Origin: Alphaproteobacteria bacterium
Lineage (GTDB): Bacteria; Pseudomonadota; Alphaproteobacteria; Rhizobiales; Beijerinckiaceae
Direction: 5' to 3'
DNA: 57,468 nt
Assembly (NCBI GenBank): GCA_021325385.1
Contig: JAJPHH010000087.1
Coordinates: forward strand, 1-57,468
The first letter of the stretch is position 1. Each line of letters opens with the position of its first letter. Positions 32,548-41,611 of this stretch are shown here, one piece after another. The notes under the pieces are model-generated. The model made no database searches, was not told the DNA's origin, and worked only from the letters and a program-made list of their open reading frames with translations. The position numbers and the translations under genes are program-made.

Positions 32548-33392
32548 GCCGGCCTCCCGGCGTCGAGCGCCGCCAGCGCGAGCGACCATTCGTCGGGCTC
32601 GACGCGCAAGAAATGGTTTCGCTCGCGCGCTTCAAGGAATGGAACGCCTTTCGCCATCTTCGTGTCGCAGAGGACGATGCGCGGGCCGGGCGCGTCGCCA
32701 TGCCTGGCGGCGTCGAAGGCGGCTACGAGCGCGTCGATGTCGTTGCCGTCGACGCGCTGGACGAACCAGCCGAAGGCCTCGAACTTCGGCGCGAGCGGCT
32801 CGAAATCGAGAACGCCCCTGGAAGGCCCGTCGGCCTGCATATAGTTGACGTCGACGACACCGATCAGATTGTCGAGCTTGAACGAGCCGGCCGACATCGC
32901 CGCCTCCCAGACCGCGCCTTCGTCGAGCTCGCCGTCCGAGAACAGGCAATAAACGCGGCTCCTCGACGCCTTGCGCTTCAGCGCGAGCGCCATGCCGACG
33001 GCGATCGCCAGGCCCTGACCCAGCGAGCCGCCGGTGATCTCCATTCCCGGCGTATAGGCGGCCATGCCGGACATGGGCAGGCGGCTGTCGTCGCTGCCGT
33101 AAGTCTCCAGCTCCTCCTCGGGAAGCACGCCGGCCTCGATCAGCGCCGCGTAAAGCGCGATGGCGTAATGGCCGATCGACAGCAGGAACCGGTCGCGCCC
33201 TTCCCATTGCGGCTCATTCGGTCGATAGGTCAGCGCGTGAAAGTACGAGACGGCGAGAATATCGGCGACGCCGAGCGCCTGCGCGATATAACCCTGGCCC
33301 TGCACCGCGCCCATACGCAGCGCGTTGCGCCGGATCCGATAGGCGCGCTCGGCGAGGCTGAGGTTGGGGCGGAGCGGCGTCGTTTCGCTCAT
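32544..33392 (-). CDS. Transketolase-like protein, N-terminal (TPP-binding) subunit
   Basis: A 282-residue subunit with the diphosphate-binding domain. The TPP/Mg motif is FSDGELDEGAVWEAAMSAG to the VDVN sequence around residues 151-184. GHYAIALYAAL and GSLGQGLAIAVGMALALK are also standard. The ATG at 33392 begins MSETTPLRPN; longer readings overlap the SDR gene. It overlaps the C-terminal subunit gene by 4 bases. Together they would move a two-carbon ketol unit, using TPP. Confidence 0.88.
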   Translation of the reverse strand: MSETTPLRPNLSLAERAYRIRRNALRMGAVQGQGYIAQALGVADILAVSYFHALTYRPNEPQWEGRDRFLLSIGHYAIALYAALIEAGVLPEEELETYGSDDSRLPMSGMAAYTPGMEITGGSLGQGLAIAVGMALALKRKASRSRVYCLFSDGELDEGAVWEAAMSAGSFKLDNLIGVVDVNYMQADGPSRGVLDFEPLAPKFEAFGWFVQRVDGNDIDALVAAFDAARHGDAPGPRIVLCDTKMAKGVPFLEARERNHFLRVEPDEWSLALAALDAGRPA

Positions 33393-33400
33393 TGGCGCTC

Positions 33401-34150
33401 TCAATGGATCAGCATGCCGCCGTTGACGTCGATCACGGCGCCGGTCGTGTAGCCGGAGAGGTCGGAGGCGAGAAAAAGATAGATGCGCGCCACGTCTTCG
33501 GCGGCGCCGAGTCGGCCGAGCGGAATGCCTTTGAGGATGTCCGCCTTCATCGCCTCGGTGAGGTTGTCGCCGGTAATGTCGGTTTGGATCAGGCCCGGCG
33601 TCACGCAATTGACTCGGATATTGTCGGGCCCGAGTTCGCGCGCCATGGCTTTGGCGAGCCCCAGCACGCCGGCTTTCGCGGCCGAATAATGCGGCCCTCC
33701 GAATATGCCGCCGCCGCGCTGCGCCGAAACCGACGACATGCAGACGATGGACCCGCGCCTGCGCTCGCGCATATGCGGCACGACGGCCTGCGACAAGTTC
33801 AAAACGCCGCTGAGATTGACCTCGATGATGCGCCGCCAGCTCGGCGGGTCGATCTCCATCAGCTTGACCGGCTGCGTGACGCCGGCGTTGTTGACGAGCA
33901 CGTCGATCGCGCCGAGCCGCTCGATGGCTTCGCGCGTTGCTCTACGGCAGGCGGCGGGGTCGGTGACGTCGCAGACCAATCCGGCATGGCCGGCGCCGAG
34001 GCTCTTCGCGGCGGCTTCGGTGGCGGCCGCATCGATGTCGAGGATGGCGACGCGGGCCCCATGCTCGGCGAAGAGCTTCGCCGTCGCCAGGCCGATGCCG
34101 CGTGGGCTCGCGGCCCCCGATATGACCGCGGTCTTGCCGCTCAGCAGCAT
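33401..34150 (-). CDS. SDR-family oxidoreductase
   Basis: A 249-residue classical short-chain dehydrogenase. The cofactor motif is SGAASPRGIGLATAKLF, with an aspartate at the end of strand 2 (ILDID) that favours NAD over NADP. NNAGVTQP and the catalytic Ser-Tyr-Lys set (MSSVSAQRG, then YSAAKAG) are present. The start has GGGAGG upstream; an earlier frame start lacks this. It opens the minus-strand operon with the split transketolase and lactonase, divergent from the LysR gene. It probably oxidises the imported sugar or polyol. Confidence 0.88.
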   Translation of the reverse strand: MLLSGKTAVISGAASPRGIGLATAKLFAEHGARVAILDIDAAATEAAAKSLGAGHAGLVCDVTDPAACRRATREAIERLGAIDVLVNNAGVTQPVKLMEIDPPSWRRIIEVNLSGVLNLSQAVVPHMRERRRGSIVCMSSVSAQRGGGIFGGPHYSAAKAGVLGLAKAMARELGPDNIRVNCVTPGLIQTDITGDNLTEAMKADILKGIPLGRLGAAEDVARIYLFLASDLSGYTTGAVIDVNGGMLIH

Positions 34151-34225
34151 GTCGTCCTCCCTGGCCGTGTCGGGCGGACCATCGGCCATGGGAAGGCGCC
34201 TATTCAAACGCGAACTTTACACCGA

Positions 34226-34244
34226 CCGATGAACCTGCTTCACC
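34226..34244. promoter_or_regulatory. LysR-type box 1 (T-N11-A)
   Basis: On the minus strand this 19-mer reads GGTGAAGCAGGTTCATCGG. It matches the sequence at 35183-35201 in 15 positions and contains TGAA-N5-TTCA, a T-N11-A LysR box. It lies between the divergent SDR operon and LysR gene. Confidence 0.7.
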
Positions 34245-34282
34245 TTTCGCCTCGTAATGGCTTCCTATGAGCGGGCGACGAG

Positions 34283-35170
34283 GTGCTGAAGGACGTCTCC
34301 TTGACGACGGTGAAGGCGTTCGAGAGCGCCGCGCGGCACAGCTCCTTTCGGGCGGCCGCCGCCGAGCTCAATTTGTCGCCGAGCGCCATCAGCCACGCGA
34401 TCCTCAAGCTCGAGCAAACGCTGGGGACCTCGCTTTTCGAGCGCGAGGGTCGGCTGGTGCGCCTCAGCGCCGACGGCGAGACCTTGATGCGCCATGTCGG
34501 CCTCGCCTTCGATGAATTGCGGCGCGGGATGGAGGCAGTCTCCAACCGCGGCGTGCAATTGCTGCGGCTGCATTCGGCCCCGAGCTTCGCCGCGCAGTGG
34601 CTGACGCCTCGCCTCGCCGATTTCTTTTGCTCGCATCCGGGCGTCGAGGTGCGCCTCGCCGCCAGCACCGACTACGCCCGGTTCACCAATGACGAGTTCG
34701 ATGCGGACATCGTCTACGGGCCCTCCCGCCTCGAAGGCGTCGTCTCCGTTCCTCTGGGATTGGAGACGGTCACGCCGCTCTGCTCGCCGAAATTCGCCGA
34801 GCGGATAAACGGGATCGACGATCTCACGGGCGACATGCTCATTCAGAGCGACCTCAAGCAAGTGCGCTGGTCGGACTGGTTCAAGGCCAACGAGAGAGAG
34901 CCCTGCATTCCCCACGCCGCCCGCTTCGACCGCAGCTTTCTCGCAATCGCCGCCGCTTGCGACGGGCTCGGCGTCGCTCTCGAATCGACGCGCCTCGCCG
35001 AACGGGAGATCAAAAGCGGGCGGCTGGTCGCGCCGCTGGCCGGACGCGCCAAGGACGTGCAGTACACAGGCCATTTCCTCGTTTTCCCGCGCGCCGGCCG
35101 CCAACGCCGCGCTGTGCGCGTCTTCACCGATTGGCTTCTGGCCGCGCTCGGATTGGCGCCGCAGGCCTGA
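34283..35170 (+). CDS. LysR-family transcriptional regulator (GcvA-like)
   Basis: A 295-residue LysR regulator. The winged HTH spans about 1-60 (LTTVKAFESAARHSSF, then AAAELNLSPSAISHAILKLE). The effector domain follows, with RLHSAPSFAAQWLTPRL and DIVYGPSRLEGV, a pattern seen in the GcvA/AmpR group. The start is GTG at 34283, set by the length of the HTH; the ribosome binding site is weak. It is divergent from the SDR-transketolase operon and upstream of the ABC transporter, and a matching T-N11-A box is found on each side. It very likely controls both. Confidence 0.9.
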   Translation: MLKDVSLTTVKAFESAARHSSFRAAAAELNLSPSAISHAILKLEQTLGTSLFEREGRLVRLSADGETLMRHVGLAFDELRRGMEAVSNRGVQLLRLHSAPSFAAQWLTPRLADFFCSHPGVEVRLAASTDYARFTNDEFDADIVYGPSRLEGVVSVPLGLETVTPLCSPKFAERINGIDDLTGDMLIQSDLKQVRWSDWFKANEREPCIPHAARFDRSFLAIAAACDGLGVALESTRLAEREIKSGRLVAPLAGRAKDVQYTGHFLVFPRAGRQRRAVRVFTDWLLAALGLAPQA

Positions 35171-35182
35171 TCGCCCACAATC

Positions 35183-35201
35183 GGTGAATTTCGTTCATCG
35201 G
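35183..35201. promoter_or_regulatory. LysR-type box 2 (T-N11-A)
   Basis: GGTGAATTTCGTTCATCGG, with core TGAATTTCGTTCA (TGAA-N5-TTCA). It lies 13 bases after the LysR stop and about 110 bases before the leader frame and transporter genes, so it probably controls the transporter. Confidence 0.7.
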
Positions 35202-35293
35202 AGCATGCATTTATAGCGTTTGTCACCGGCGCCCCGCGGCGGCATGCATCCTCGTCAAAGCCTTTCCCAAGGGGAAGCGCGAGGGAGGCGACC

Positions 35294-35353
35294 ATGGCGG
35301 TCGAAGCGCAGCGCATCCGCAAGACGCGGCTCAAGGCGAGGGCGTCCGCATGA
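35294..35353 (+). CDS. Possible 19-residue leader peptide before the transporter ATPase
   Basis: A short frame (MAVEAQRIRKTRLKARASA) with a strong GGGAGG site 5 bases before its ATG. Its stop TGA overlaps the ATG of the ATPase gene (ATGA). The ATPase start itself has no good ribosome binding site, so this frame may deliver ribosomes by translational coupling. It could also be chance. Confidence 0.45.
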   Translation: MAVEAQRIRKTRLKARASA

Positions 35354-36822
35354 GCGGACCCGCCGCGGCAGATTTCGTCCTCGAAGCCCTCGATATCGAG
35401 AAGAGCTTTGGCGCGACCGCCGTTCTTCGCGGCGCTAATTTGCGCGTCGCGCGCGGCGAAATTCACGCTTTGCTTGGCGGCAACGGCGCCGGCAAATCGA
35501 CGCTGATCCGCATCGTCTCGGGATCGCTGCGCCGCGACGCCGGCGCGATCAAGGTGGGCGGCCGACCTGATTATGACCCCAACGCAATCGCCGTCGTCTT
35601 CCAAGAGCTGGCGCTGCTTCCGAACCTGACCGTCGCCGAAAACATCCACCTGCCGCATCGCCGCGATCCGCTCGGCCGCATCGACCCGCGTCAGATGCGC
35701 GCGCTCGCCGCCGAAGCGCTGGCCGCGATCGACCCGGCTCTGGCGCCCTCGGTCGGCAAGCTCGTCAGCCGGCTCGATTTGCATCAGCGCCAGCTCGTCG
35801 AGATCGCCCGCGCCCTCAGCTCCGGCGCCAAGCTGATCCTGCTCGACGAGCCTACGGCCAATCTGACCCTCGCGGACGCCGAGCGCCTGTTCGCCGCGCT
35901 ACGCCGGCTCACCGCGCGCGGCATCAGCATCCTGATCGTCTCCCACCGCATGAGCGAAATCCGCGCGGTCGCCGACGTCTGCACGATTCTGCGCGACGGC
36001 CTCGCGGTCGTGGAGCGGCGCGCCCTCACGGAGATTTCCGACGAGGAGATCGTTCAGGCCATGTCGGGCCAAGGCCGGGCGAGGGCCGACGCCGCTCCCG
36101 ACGCGCCATCCGCGCCCATGCGCGGCGTCGCGCTGACCCTGGCCAACGGCGATCTCGCTCTGACCCTTCCGCCCGGCGCTGTTCTAGGCCTCGCCGGCGC
36201 GCCGGAAGGGCCCGCGGGTCTTATCAGCGCGCTGACGGGCGCTTCGGCTCGTTCAAGCTGGTCGATCATGCTGGACGGCCGGCCGCGGCGGTTCAACTCG
36301 CCCGCGGACGCTATCCGCAGCGGCGTCGGCTATGTTTCCGGGGATCGCGCCGAGAAGGGCGTGCTGACGACTCTGCCGATCCTCGACAATCTCGCCGCCG
36401 CCGGGCGCGTCGCGCGCAAGCTCTGGCTCGTCGCGCCGGCCGAGCTTCGCGACGCGGCCGAGGCGTTTCGGCGCCTGTCGATCAAAGCCTCTTCGCTCTA
36501 CGCCTTGCCGCAGACCTTGTCCGGCGGCACGCAGCAGAAGCTGCTCATCGCGCGTTGGCTTCAGCTCGCGCCGAAAATCCTGGTGCTCGAAGAGCCGACG
36601 CGCGGCGTCGACGTCGCCACCAAGCGCGAGATCTATCAAATCATCCGCGCCGTCGCCGCGACTGGCTCGATCATCGTCTGGTGGTCGACGGAATTCTCCG
36701 AACTCGCGGGCGTTTGCGATCGCGTCATCGCCTTCGATCTGCAGGGCGCGGCGAGCGGGCTCCTGGAGCGGGACGAAATCACCGAGGTCGCGATAGCGCG
36801 CGCGACCGGCATGGCGGCGTGA
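35350..36822 (+). CDS. Ribose-type sugar ABC transporter ATPase (two NBDs)
   Basis: A 490-residue RbsA-type tandem ATPase. Domain 1 has Walker A LLGGNGAGKSTLIRI, a weak signature VSRLDLHQRQLVEIAR and Walker B LILLDEPTANLT. Domain 2 has an altered P-loop region (GLAGAPEGPAG), an intact signature LSGGTQQKLLIARWL and ILVLEEPTRGVDV. Such asymmetry is normal in this family, but the P-loop of domain 2 is more decayed than in the other RbsA-type ATPase of the window. The permease gene follows after 8 bases. Confidence 0.92.
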   Translation: MSGPAAADFVLEALDIEKSFGATAVLRGANLRVARGEIHALLGGNGAGKSTLIRIVSGSLRRDAGAIKVGGRPDYDPNAIAVVFQELALLPNLTVAENIHLPHRRDPLGRIDPRQMRALAAEALAAIDPALAPSVGKLVSRLDLHQRQLVEIARALSSGAKLILLDEPTANLTLADAERLFAALRRLTARGISILIVSHRMSEIRAVADVCTILRDGLAVVERRALTEISDEEIVQAMSGQGRARADAAPDAPSAPMRGVALTLANGDLALTLPPGAVLGLAGAPEGPAGLISALTGASARSSWSIMLDGRPRRFNSPADAIRSGVGYVSGDRAEKGVLTTLPILDNLAAAGRVARKLWLVAPAELRDAAEAFRRLSIKASSLYALPQTLSGGTQQKLLIARWLQLAPKILVLEEPTRGVDVATKREIYQIIRAVAATGSIIVWWSTEFSELAGVCDRVIAFDLQGAASGLLERDEITEVAIARATGMAA

Positions 36823-36830
36823 GGCGAGAC

Positions 36831-37880
36831 ATGGCGGAAACAATGATTGCCGGCGCGCGGGAGAAGACGATGGGCGGATCCATGCAGACCTCCGCGGCCG
36901 AGGATTCCGTCGCCCTTGAAACGCAAGGCGCGGGCGCGTGGCGCCGCATCGCATCGTCCTACCGCTCCGAGATGGCCCTCGCCATCGCCATCCTCTTGGT
37001 CGAAGGCGTCGTGAGCTTCTGGTCGCCGCAAGCTCTGTCCTACGGCAACATCGCCAACGTGGCTCAGGCCGCGGCGCCCCTCGTCATCATGGCGCTCGGC
37101 GTACTCCTTGTGATCATCACCAGCGGCATCGACCTCTCGGTCGGCTCCACCTTCTCCCTCAGCGGCATGGTGGCGGGGCTGGCGATGTCGGCGGGCGCGT
37201 CCTGGCCGGCCGCCTGTCTCGTCGGCCTCGGCGTCGGCGTCGCGGTCGGCGCGGTCAACGGCCTCCTGGTGACGATGCTCGGCCTGGCGCCCTTCGTGGT
37301 GACGTTGATCACCTATGCGGTCGGCGCCAGCCTCGCCTTCGTCATCACTGACGGCCATTCCATCGCGCTGCTCGACCCCAGCTTCTATCTCCTGAACGGC
37401 GGCCATCTCATCCCCGGCCTCGGCAATTACGTCCTCTTCTGCCTCATCGGGACGATCGCCATCGAGCTCGGCTTGTGCCGGCTCGTCATCGGGCGCTGGG
37501 TCTACGCGATCGGCAGCAACGACAGGGCGTCGCGGCTGCTCGGCATTCCCGTCAATCGAATCCGCCTCGGCGTCTATGTCGTCGCGGGCCTGCTCGCGGC
37601 TTTTTCGAGCATGCTGAGCCTCTCCTATATCAGCAATTCCGAAGCGACCTCCGGCGCCAACATGATGCTTCAGGCGATCGCCGCCTGCGTCATCGGCGGC
37701 GCGAGCCTGTTCGGCGGCACAGGCTCGGCGGTCGGCGCCGCCCTCGGCGCCGTGATGATCACCGTCATCCAGAATGGCGTGAACCTCATCGGCGTCAACA
37801 GCTTTTGGGAGGGATCGGTGACGGGCCTCGTCATTCTCGTCGCCGTCCTCATCGACCGATTGGCCAAGATCCGCGCCTGA
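36831..37880 (+). CDS. Ribose-type sugar ABC transporter permease
   Basis: A 349-residue BPD_transp_2 permease. About 45 mostly polar residues precede the first helix ([17 protein letters not shown]). The family core [19 protein letters not shown] is near residues 85-105, and the cytoplasmic loop is [28 protein letters not shown]-type motifs are the mark of RbsC relatives. The ATG at 36831 was chosen because the frame before it belongs to an off-frame reading of the ATPase gene; GAGGCGAG precedes it. Confidence 0.92.
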   Translation: MAETMIAGAREKTMGGSMQTSAAEDSVALETQGAGAWRRIASSYRSEMALAIAILLVEGVVSFWSPQALSYGNIANVAQAAAPLVIMALGVLLVIITSGIDLSVGSTFSLSGMVAGLAMSAGASWPAACLVGLGVGVAVGAVNGLLVTMLGLAPFVVTLITYAVGASLAFVITDGHSIALLDPSFYLLNGGHLIPGLGNYVLFCLIGTIAIELGLCRLVIGRWVYAIGSNDRASRLLGIPVNRIRLGVYVVAGLLAAFSSMLSLSYISNSEATSGANMMLQAIAACVIGGASLFGGTGSAVGAALGAVMITVIQNGVNLIGVNSFWEGSVTGLVILVAVLIDRLAKIRA

Positions 37881-37927
37881 CCAGGCGCAGCAACCGGGGC
37901 TGGGCCCCTTCTCCAGGAGGAAAGCAA

Positions 37928-38920
37928 ATGAAAAGCGTTTGGAAACGCGGCGCCTCGGCGACCGCGATGGGATTGTGCGCGGCGATGTTGGCCGCGGGCG
38001 CCGCCAAAGCCGACGAGAAGAAGTTCACCGTCGCCATCATCATGCCATCGCTCGACATCTCTTATTGGCAATGGGTCGCTTATGGCGCGAAGACCAAGGC
38101 CGGCGAGCTCGGCATGAACACGATCGAGCTCGATTCGCACAATTCTCCGACCGAGCAGATGACGAACGTCAAGACCGCGATCACCAAAGGCGCGAATGCC
38201 ATCGTCATCGGCCCCGTCAGTTCGACCAGCACGCCGCCGGTGCTGCGCTTCCTCAAAGAGCAGAACATCCCCATCGCTTTCACCGGCATCGGCCCGCAGC
38301 CGGGCGAGACGGACTACACATCCTCCGTCACGGCCAATAACGAGGAGTCCGGCAAGGCCGAAGGCAAATATGTCTGCGAGCTCGCCAAGGAACGCGGCGG
38401 CGACAAGGTCGGCATGCTCTCGCTGCCGCAGGACCGAGAGAACGCCCAGAAATATTTGCGCGGCGCCGAGGCTGCGTTCAAGGACGCGGGCTGCGATCTC
38501 GTGCAGATCATTCAGACCAAGGGCCTGACCGTGCGCGAAGCGGTCGACGAGGCCAACGACCTCTTGACCGCGCATCCCGACATCAAAGCCATCTACGGCA
38601 TGTACGACGAGGCGGGGACGGGCGCAGCCAAGGTCCTGCAGACGCGCAATCTCGTCGGCAAGATCGGCGTCGTGACGGCCGACGGCAGCCCGACCACGGT
38701 CAAGCTGCTGCGCGACGGCGTGATCCAGGGCCTCTTCCTGCAAGAGGCCGGCGGCCAAGGCATCGAGGCGACGCAGCAGGTCTTCAACGCGCTGACCGGC
38801 AAGCCGACGACCAAAGAGATGCCCCTGACTGAACCTCTGGTCACGGCCAAAGATATTGATAGCCCGGAAGCGCAAGCAAAGCTCAAGCGGGTCTATCCCC
38901 CGTCTGCGGGTCAGTATTGA
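37928..38920 (+). CDS. Ribose-type sugar ABC transporter substrate-binding protein
   Basis: A 330-residue periplasmic binding protein. The signal peptide (MKSVWKRG to [10 protein letters not shown], cleavage near residue 28) is followed by the Peripla_BP_4 fold: [37 protein letters not shown] and [27 protein letters not shown] lies upstream of the ATG. It is the last gene of the LysR-linked transporter. The ligand is presumably the substrate of the SDR-transketolase operon. Confidence 0.92.
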   Translation: MKSVWKRGASATAMGLCAAMLAAGAAKADEKKFTVAIIMPSLDISYWQWVAYGAKTKAGELGMNTIELDSHNSPTEQMTNVKTAITKGANAIVIGPVSSTSTPPVLRFLKEQNIPIAFTGIGPQPGETDYTSSVTANNEESGKAEGKYVCELAKERGGDKVGMLSLPQDRENAQKYLRGAEAAFKDAGCDLVQIIQTKGLTVREAVDEANDLLTAHPDIKAIYGMYDEAGTGAAKVLQTRNLVGKIGVVTADGSPTTVKLLRDGVIQGLFLQEAGGQGIEATQQVFNALTGKPTTKEMPLTEPLVTAKDIDSPEAQAKLKRVYPPSAGQY

Positions 38921-39589
38921 CTCGCTTTCGCCAAACAGGGAGGGCGACGCGCATCCTTTCCGCCCTCCCGCATCTCGCAGCCACAACATCGTCCCGCGGC
39001 GATGGCGCGCCTGGCTCGCTCCCCTTCTCGGACGCCCAAGCGCGATCAGCCGCGCCACGCCCTGAAATAGGCGCGCCTTAACGGCGACCATCGCGCGGCC
39101 GATATGGACGTCGCTCGCCGGATCGCCTTTCGGCTAGACGAGCGCGGGCGGAGAGCGGCTGAGCCCAATCGCGTCGAAACGATCGAAGAAAAACCGGTAG
39201 CCCCCAAAGAGTACTGGATATTGGTACGTTGCGATCAGGACGTCAGTCCGGCCTCGTCGAGAGACGGTCGAGGAGGTTCGCGTAGAAGGGCGGGCCAATC
39301 CGGCGCTCGCCGCGAGATCCACGATCATCACTCGGCGTGTCACTTTCCTCCCAGCTGCGCCTAAGCTCCATCCTGCCCTAAGCGCAAGTTTCGCGAGCCA
39401 GTACGCTCAAATAGTTTCTTGCTCTACGGAGGAGAAACAAGCTGCGCAAGTGGGTCGCGACGCAGGCCCGCAATTGACTGGATCAGGAAAGTCATTTCAA
39501 TTCGGCATGTCGATCGGCTGTGCATTGCAAGCCGATTGCGAGGGGCCGCTGCTGGTCCCTGCACCGCCCGAACGCCGCGTGAGAGTTCA
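38921..39589. other. Intergenic stretch without a supported gene
   Basis: These 669 bases begin with the terminator-like hairpin at 38938-38969. Reading frames at 39104-39364 (plus) and 39134-39343 (minus) overlap on opposite strands, have no binding site and resemble no family, so none is called. Confidence 0.6.
38938..38969 (+). terminator. Hairpin after the ribose-type transporter operon
   Basis: GGGAGGGCG (38938-38946) pairs perfectly with CGCCCTCCC (38961-38969) over a 14-base loop, 17 bases after the binding-protein stop. No T-run follows, so termination strength is uncertain. Confidence 0.45.
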
Positions 39590-39931
39590 ATGTTGGAAGC
39601 GGATCTGACGCCGGCCGAGCAGATCGAGCGACTTGAGGCTCGGCTCGAGGAACTCCGGGAGGCGATCCAGCGCAGCCGCAAGCTCGTCGCGGCGGGACGC
39701 GCCTGCAGCCTCGGCGGCGCCGGGCTGCTGATCTGCCTGATGCTTGGTGTTGCGACCTTAACGCCGATTCGCATGATCTTTGGACTGACCGCTGCGATCG
39801 GCGGGCTAGTCCTGCTCGGGAGCAGCCTATCGAGCACTGCGCAATTGGAGCTTTCTCTGAAGCAGACGGAGGATAAGAGGAACGCGGCGATCGACGCCCT
39901 GGATCTCGTCAAAATCGGCGACGATGGCTGA
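39590..39931 (+). CDS. Hypothetical coiled-coil membrane protein
   Basis: A 113-residue protein. Residues about 7-40 are strongly helical and charged (AEQIERLEARLEELREAI), probably a coiled coil. Two hydrophobic segments follow at about 44-60 and 66-80, and a second charged helix (LELSLKQTEDKRNAAID) ends the chain. Codon use is typical of real genes here, and similar small proteins occur in Rhizobiales. No function is known. The ATG was chosen because the coiled coil starts right after it; the longer frame upstream reads as non-coding. Confidence 0.6.
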   Translation: MLEADLTPAEQIERLEARLEELREAIQRSRKLVAAGRACSLGGAGLLICLMLGVATLTPIRMIFGLTAAIGGLVLLGSSLSSTAQLELSLKQTEDKRNAAIDALDLVKIGDDG

Positions 39932-40252
39932 CTGGGCATCGTCAATGACGGCGTCGGCGCGACGTTAAATACCGTCACTGGGATACAAACGAGATCAACG
40001 CGTTCTATACGTACGGAGACAACCGCATAAATGGGAGCGCGACGGACGTTTCCAGCCCGCTGAACGCGACCTTAGCGCGCCGTCGCCGGGTCCGCACAGC
40101 CGTTGAGCGGACGATAGATGATCGTCTTAAGCGGCGAGCCGCATGTTCGCCGACGCGAAGAGTTCAGAGGCCCTGAGCGATCATCACTGGCGGAAGAGGA
40201 TGGCCGAGGACCGGCATCGATCCGGCTCTCAGGCACGCTTATCCGCGCCTCT
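39932..40252. other. Intergenic stretch without a supported gene
   Basis: These 321 bases between the coiled-coil protein and the convergent membrane protein show no recognisable gene, hairpin with T-run, or repeat. Confidence 0.5.
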
Positions 40253-40786
40253 TCAATGGACGGCGCGGGCCATATGGACCACGAACATCGTCAACGGAAC
40301 AAGGTCCATCATAATCGCCGCGGCCAGGAGTACGCGCATCAAAGGCCGGCGCGCGAGAAGGATCGTTGCTCCCTCGACCATCATGACGACCGGGCCGGCG
40401 ATGATCCTGGGTATCGCGCCGAAGGCGATGACCGGACCGGCGAGCATCAGGAGGGGGCTTGATCCAGGTCCGGGCGGAACGCCGGCCAGCGCGATCATCG
40501 CCAGCCAACTCAGCGGCCCTATCGCCGCGACGAAAAGCAGAACGCCGAACAGGGCTCGCGGCGCCTTCGCCACGGCGAGTCTCAGCAGGAGCCACGTCGG
40601 CGCGAGGCTGATGAACCCCGTCGCCAGGATAAACAGGACGACATCGCCAAACGCCGCCATGCCCGGAGAGCCCTGCGCGATCTCTTCGGACATGCGCAGC
40701 TCGTTGACGGCGACCGCAGCGACGCCGCCAATGACGGCGAGGACGTAGCCCAGGCCGATCAATGACAGGGTCTTCGCGGCGCTCAT
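40253..40786 (-). CDS. Hypothetical membrane protein
   Basis: A 177-residue protein with four predicted transmembrane segments: around residues 6-24 (LIGLGYVLAVIGGVAAVAV), 43-65, 76-98 and a long hydrophobic C-terminal pair including LLLARRPLMRVLLAAAIM-like sequence. No family is recognised. The ATG at 40786 is used here; a GTG two codons earlier (40792) is equally possible. It stands alone between intergenic regions. Confidence 0.6.
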   Translation of the reverse strand: MSAAKTLSLIGLGYVLAVIGGVAAVAVNELRMSEEIAQGSPGMAAFGDVVLFILATGFISLAPTWLLLRLAVAKAPRALFGVLLFVAAIGPLSWLAMIALAGVPPGPGSSPLLMLAGPVIAFGAIPRIIAGPVVMMVEGATILLARRPLMRVLLAAAIMMDLVPLTMFVVHMARAVH

Positions 40787-41381
40787 TCCCACTGTCTCTG
40801 CAAGATCACGGGAACCCCTGAAAGCGGGCGCTGGCCGTCGATTAGGCCAATGGCCATCTTAGCACATGGCCAAACCGGCAAATCGGCTGAAGGCTCATGC
40901 GCAGGCCAGGCCTAGCTTTGGGCGGCCGCGGCCCTCGCTCTCGTTGGGGGTGCGGGGCCGCGACCTAAGCGCGCGGGCTGAGGGGTTCAGGATCGCGCGC
41001 GCCTGACGCCGGGTTCAAGCTGATTCGGCAGGCCACATTGTGGGCGGCAAGCTAGAGAGCCGGTCATGGCGGTGGATAACGGCCTGATCAGCACAGAAAG
41101 AGGCCCCGCCGCCGAAAGGGCGAGCGGGGCCCAAACGCGCGCGGCGGGAAATCCCGCCGTTACCGGGGAGGGGCATCGCCAGTTGCGCGGACCCTAGCAA
41201 CAACGGGGCGGAGGGAATGTTCCGAATGCGAATGTTTGGCCACGGCCGGACACGATGAGGACTGGGGAGCTTGTCCCCGCGCGGACGACCGGTTCCGCGC
41301 TGACCGCCGGCCGCAGGTCAACGAAAAATCCCGGCGATCGGCTCCACTGAACTGTAGCTCATCGATGATCAGTTTGTTCGA
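40787..41381. other. Intergenic stretch without a supported gene
   Basis: These 595 bases separate the membrane protein from the tRNA gene. Short frames on both strands are low-quality. The promoter of the minus-strand membrane protein must be at the left end. Confidence 0.5.
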
Positions 41382-41457
<76 letters not shown>

Positions 41458-41611
41458 ATCGAAAGCCGACGGCGGCCCGAAAGCCGCCGCGAGGGGCGGG
41501 ACTTAGCAAAGGCGCGGCGGCCTGTCCAGCCCGCGGCAAGCCAGAACGGACGGCGGCCGGTCGCCTTGCCTTACGTTGCCTCGCCTCGCGCCTTTGCCGC
41601 GCCCGCGCCGC

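Noticed and set aside
39104-39364. 86-codon plus-strand and 69-codon minus-strand frames
   Set aside because: They overlap on opposite strands, and neither has a binding site or a domain.
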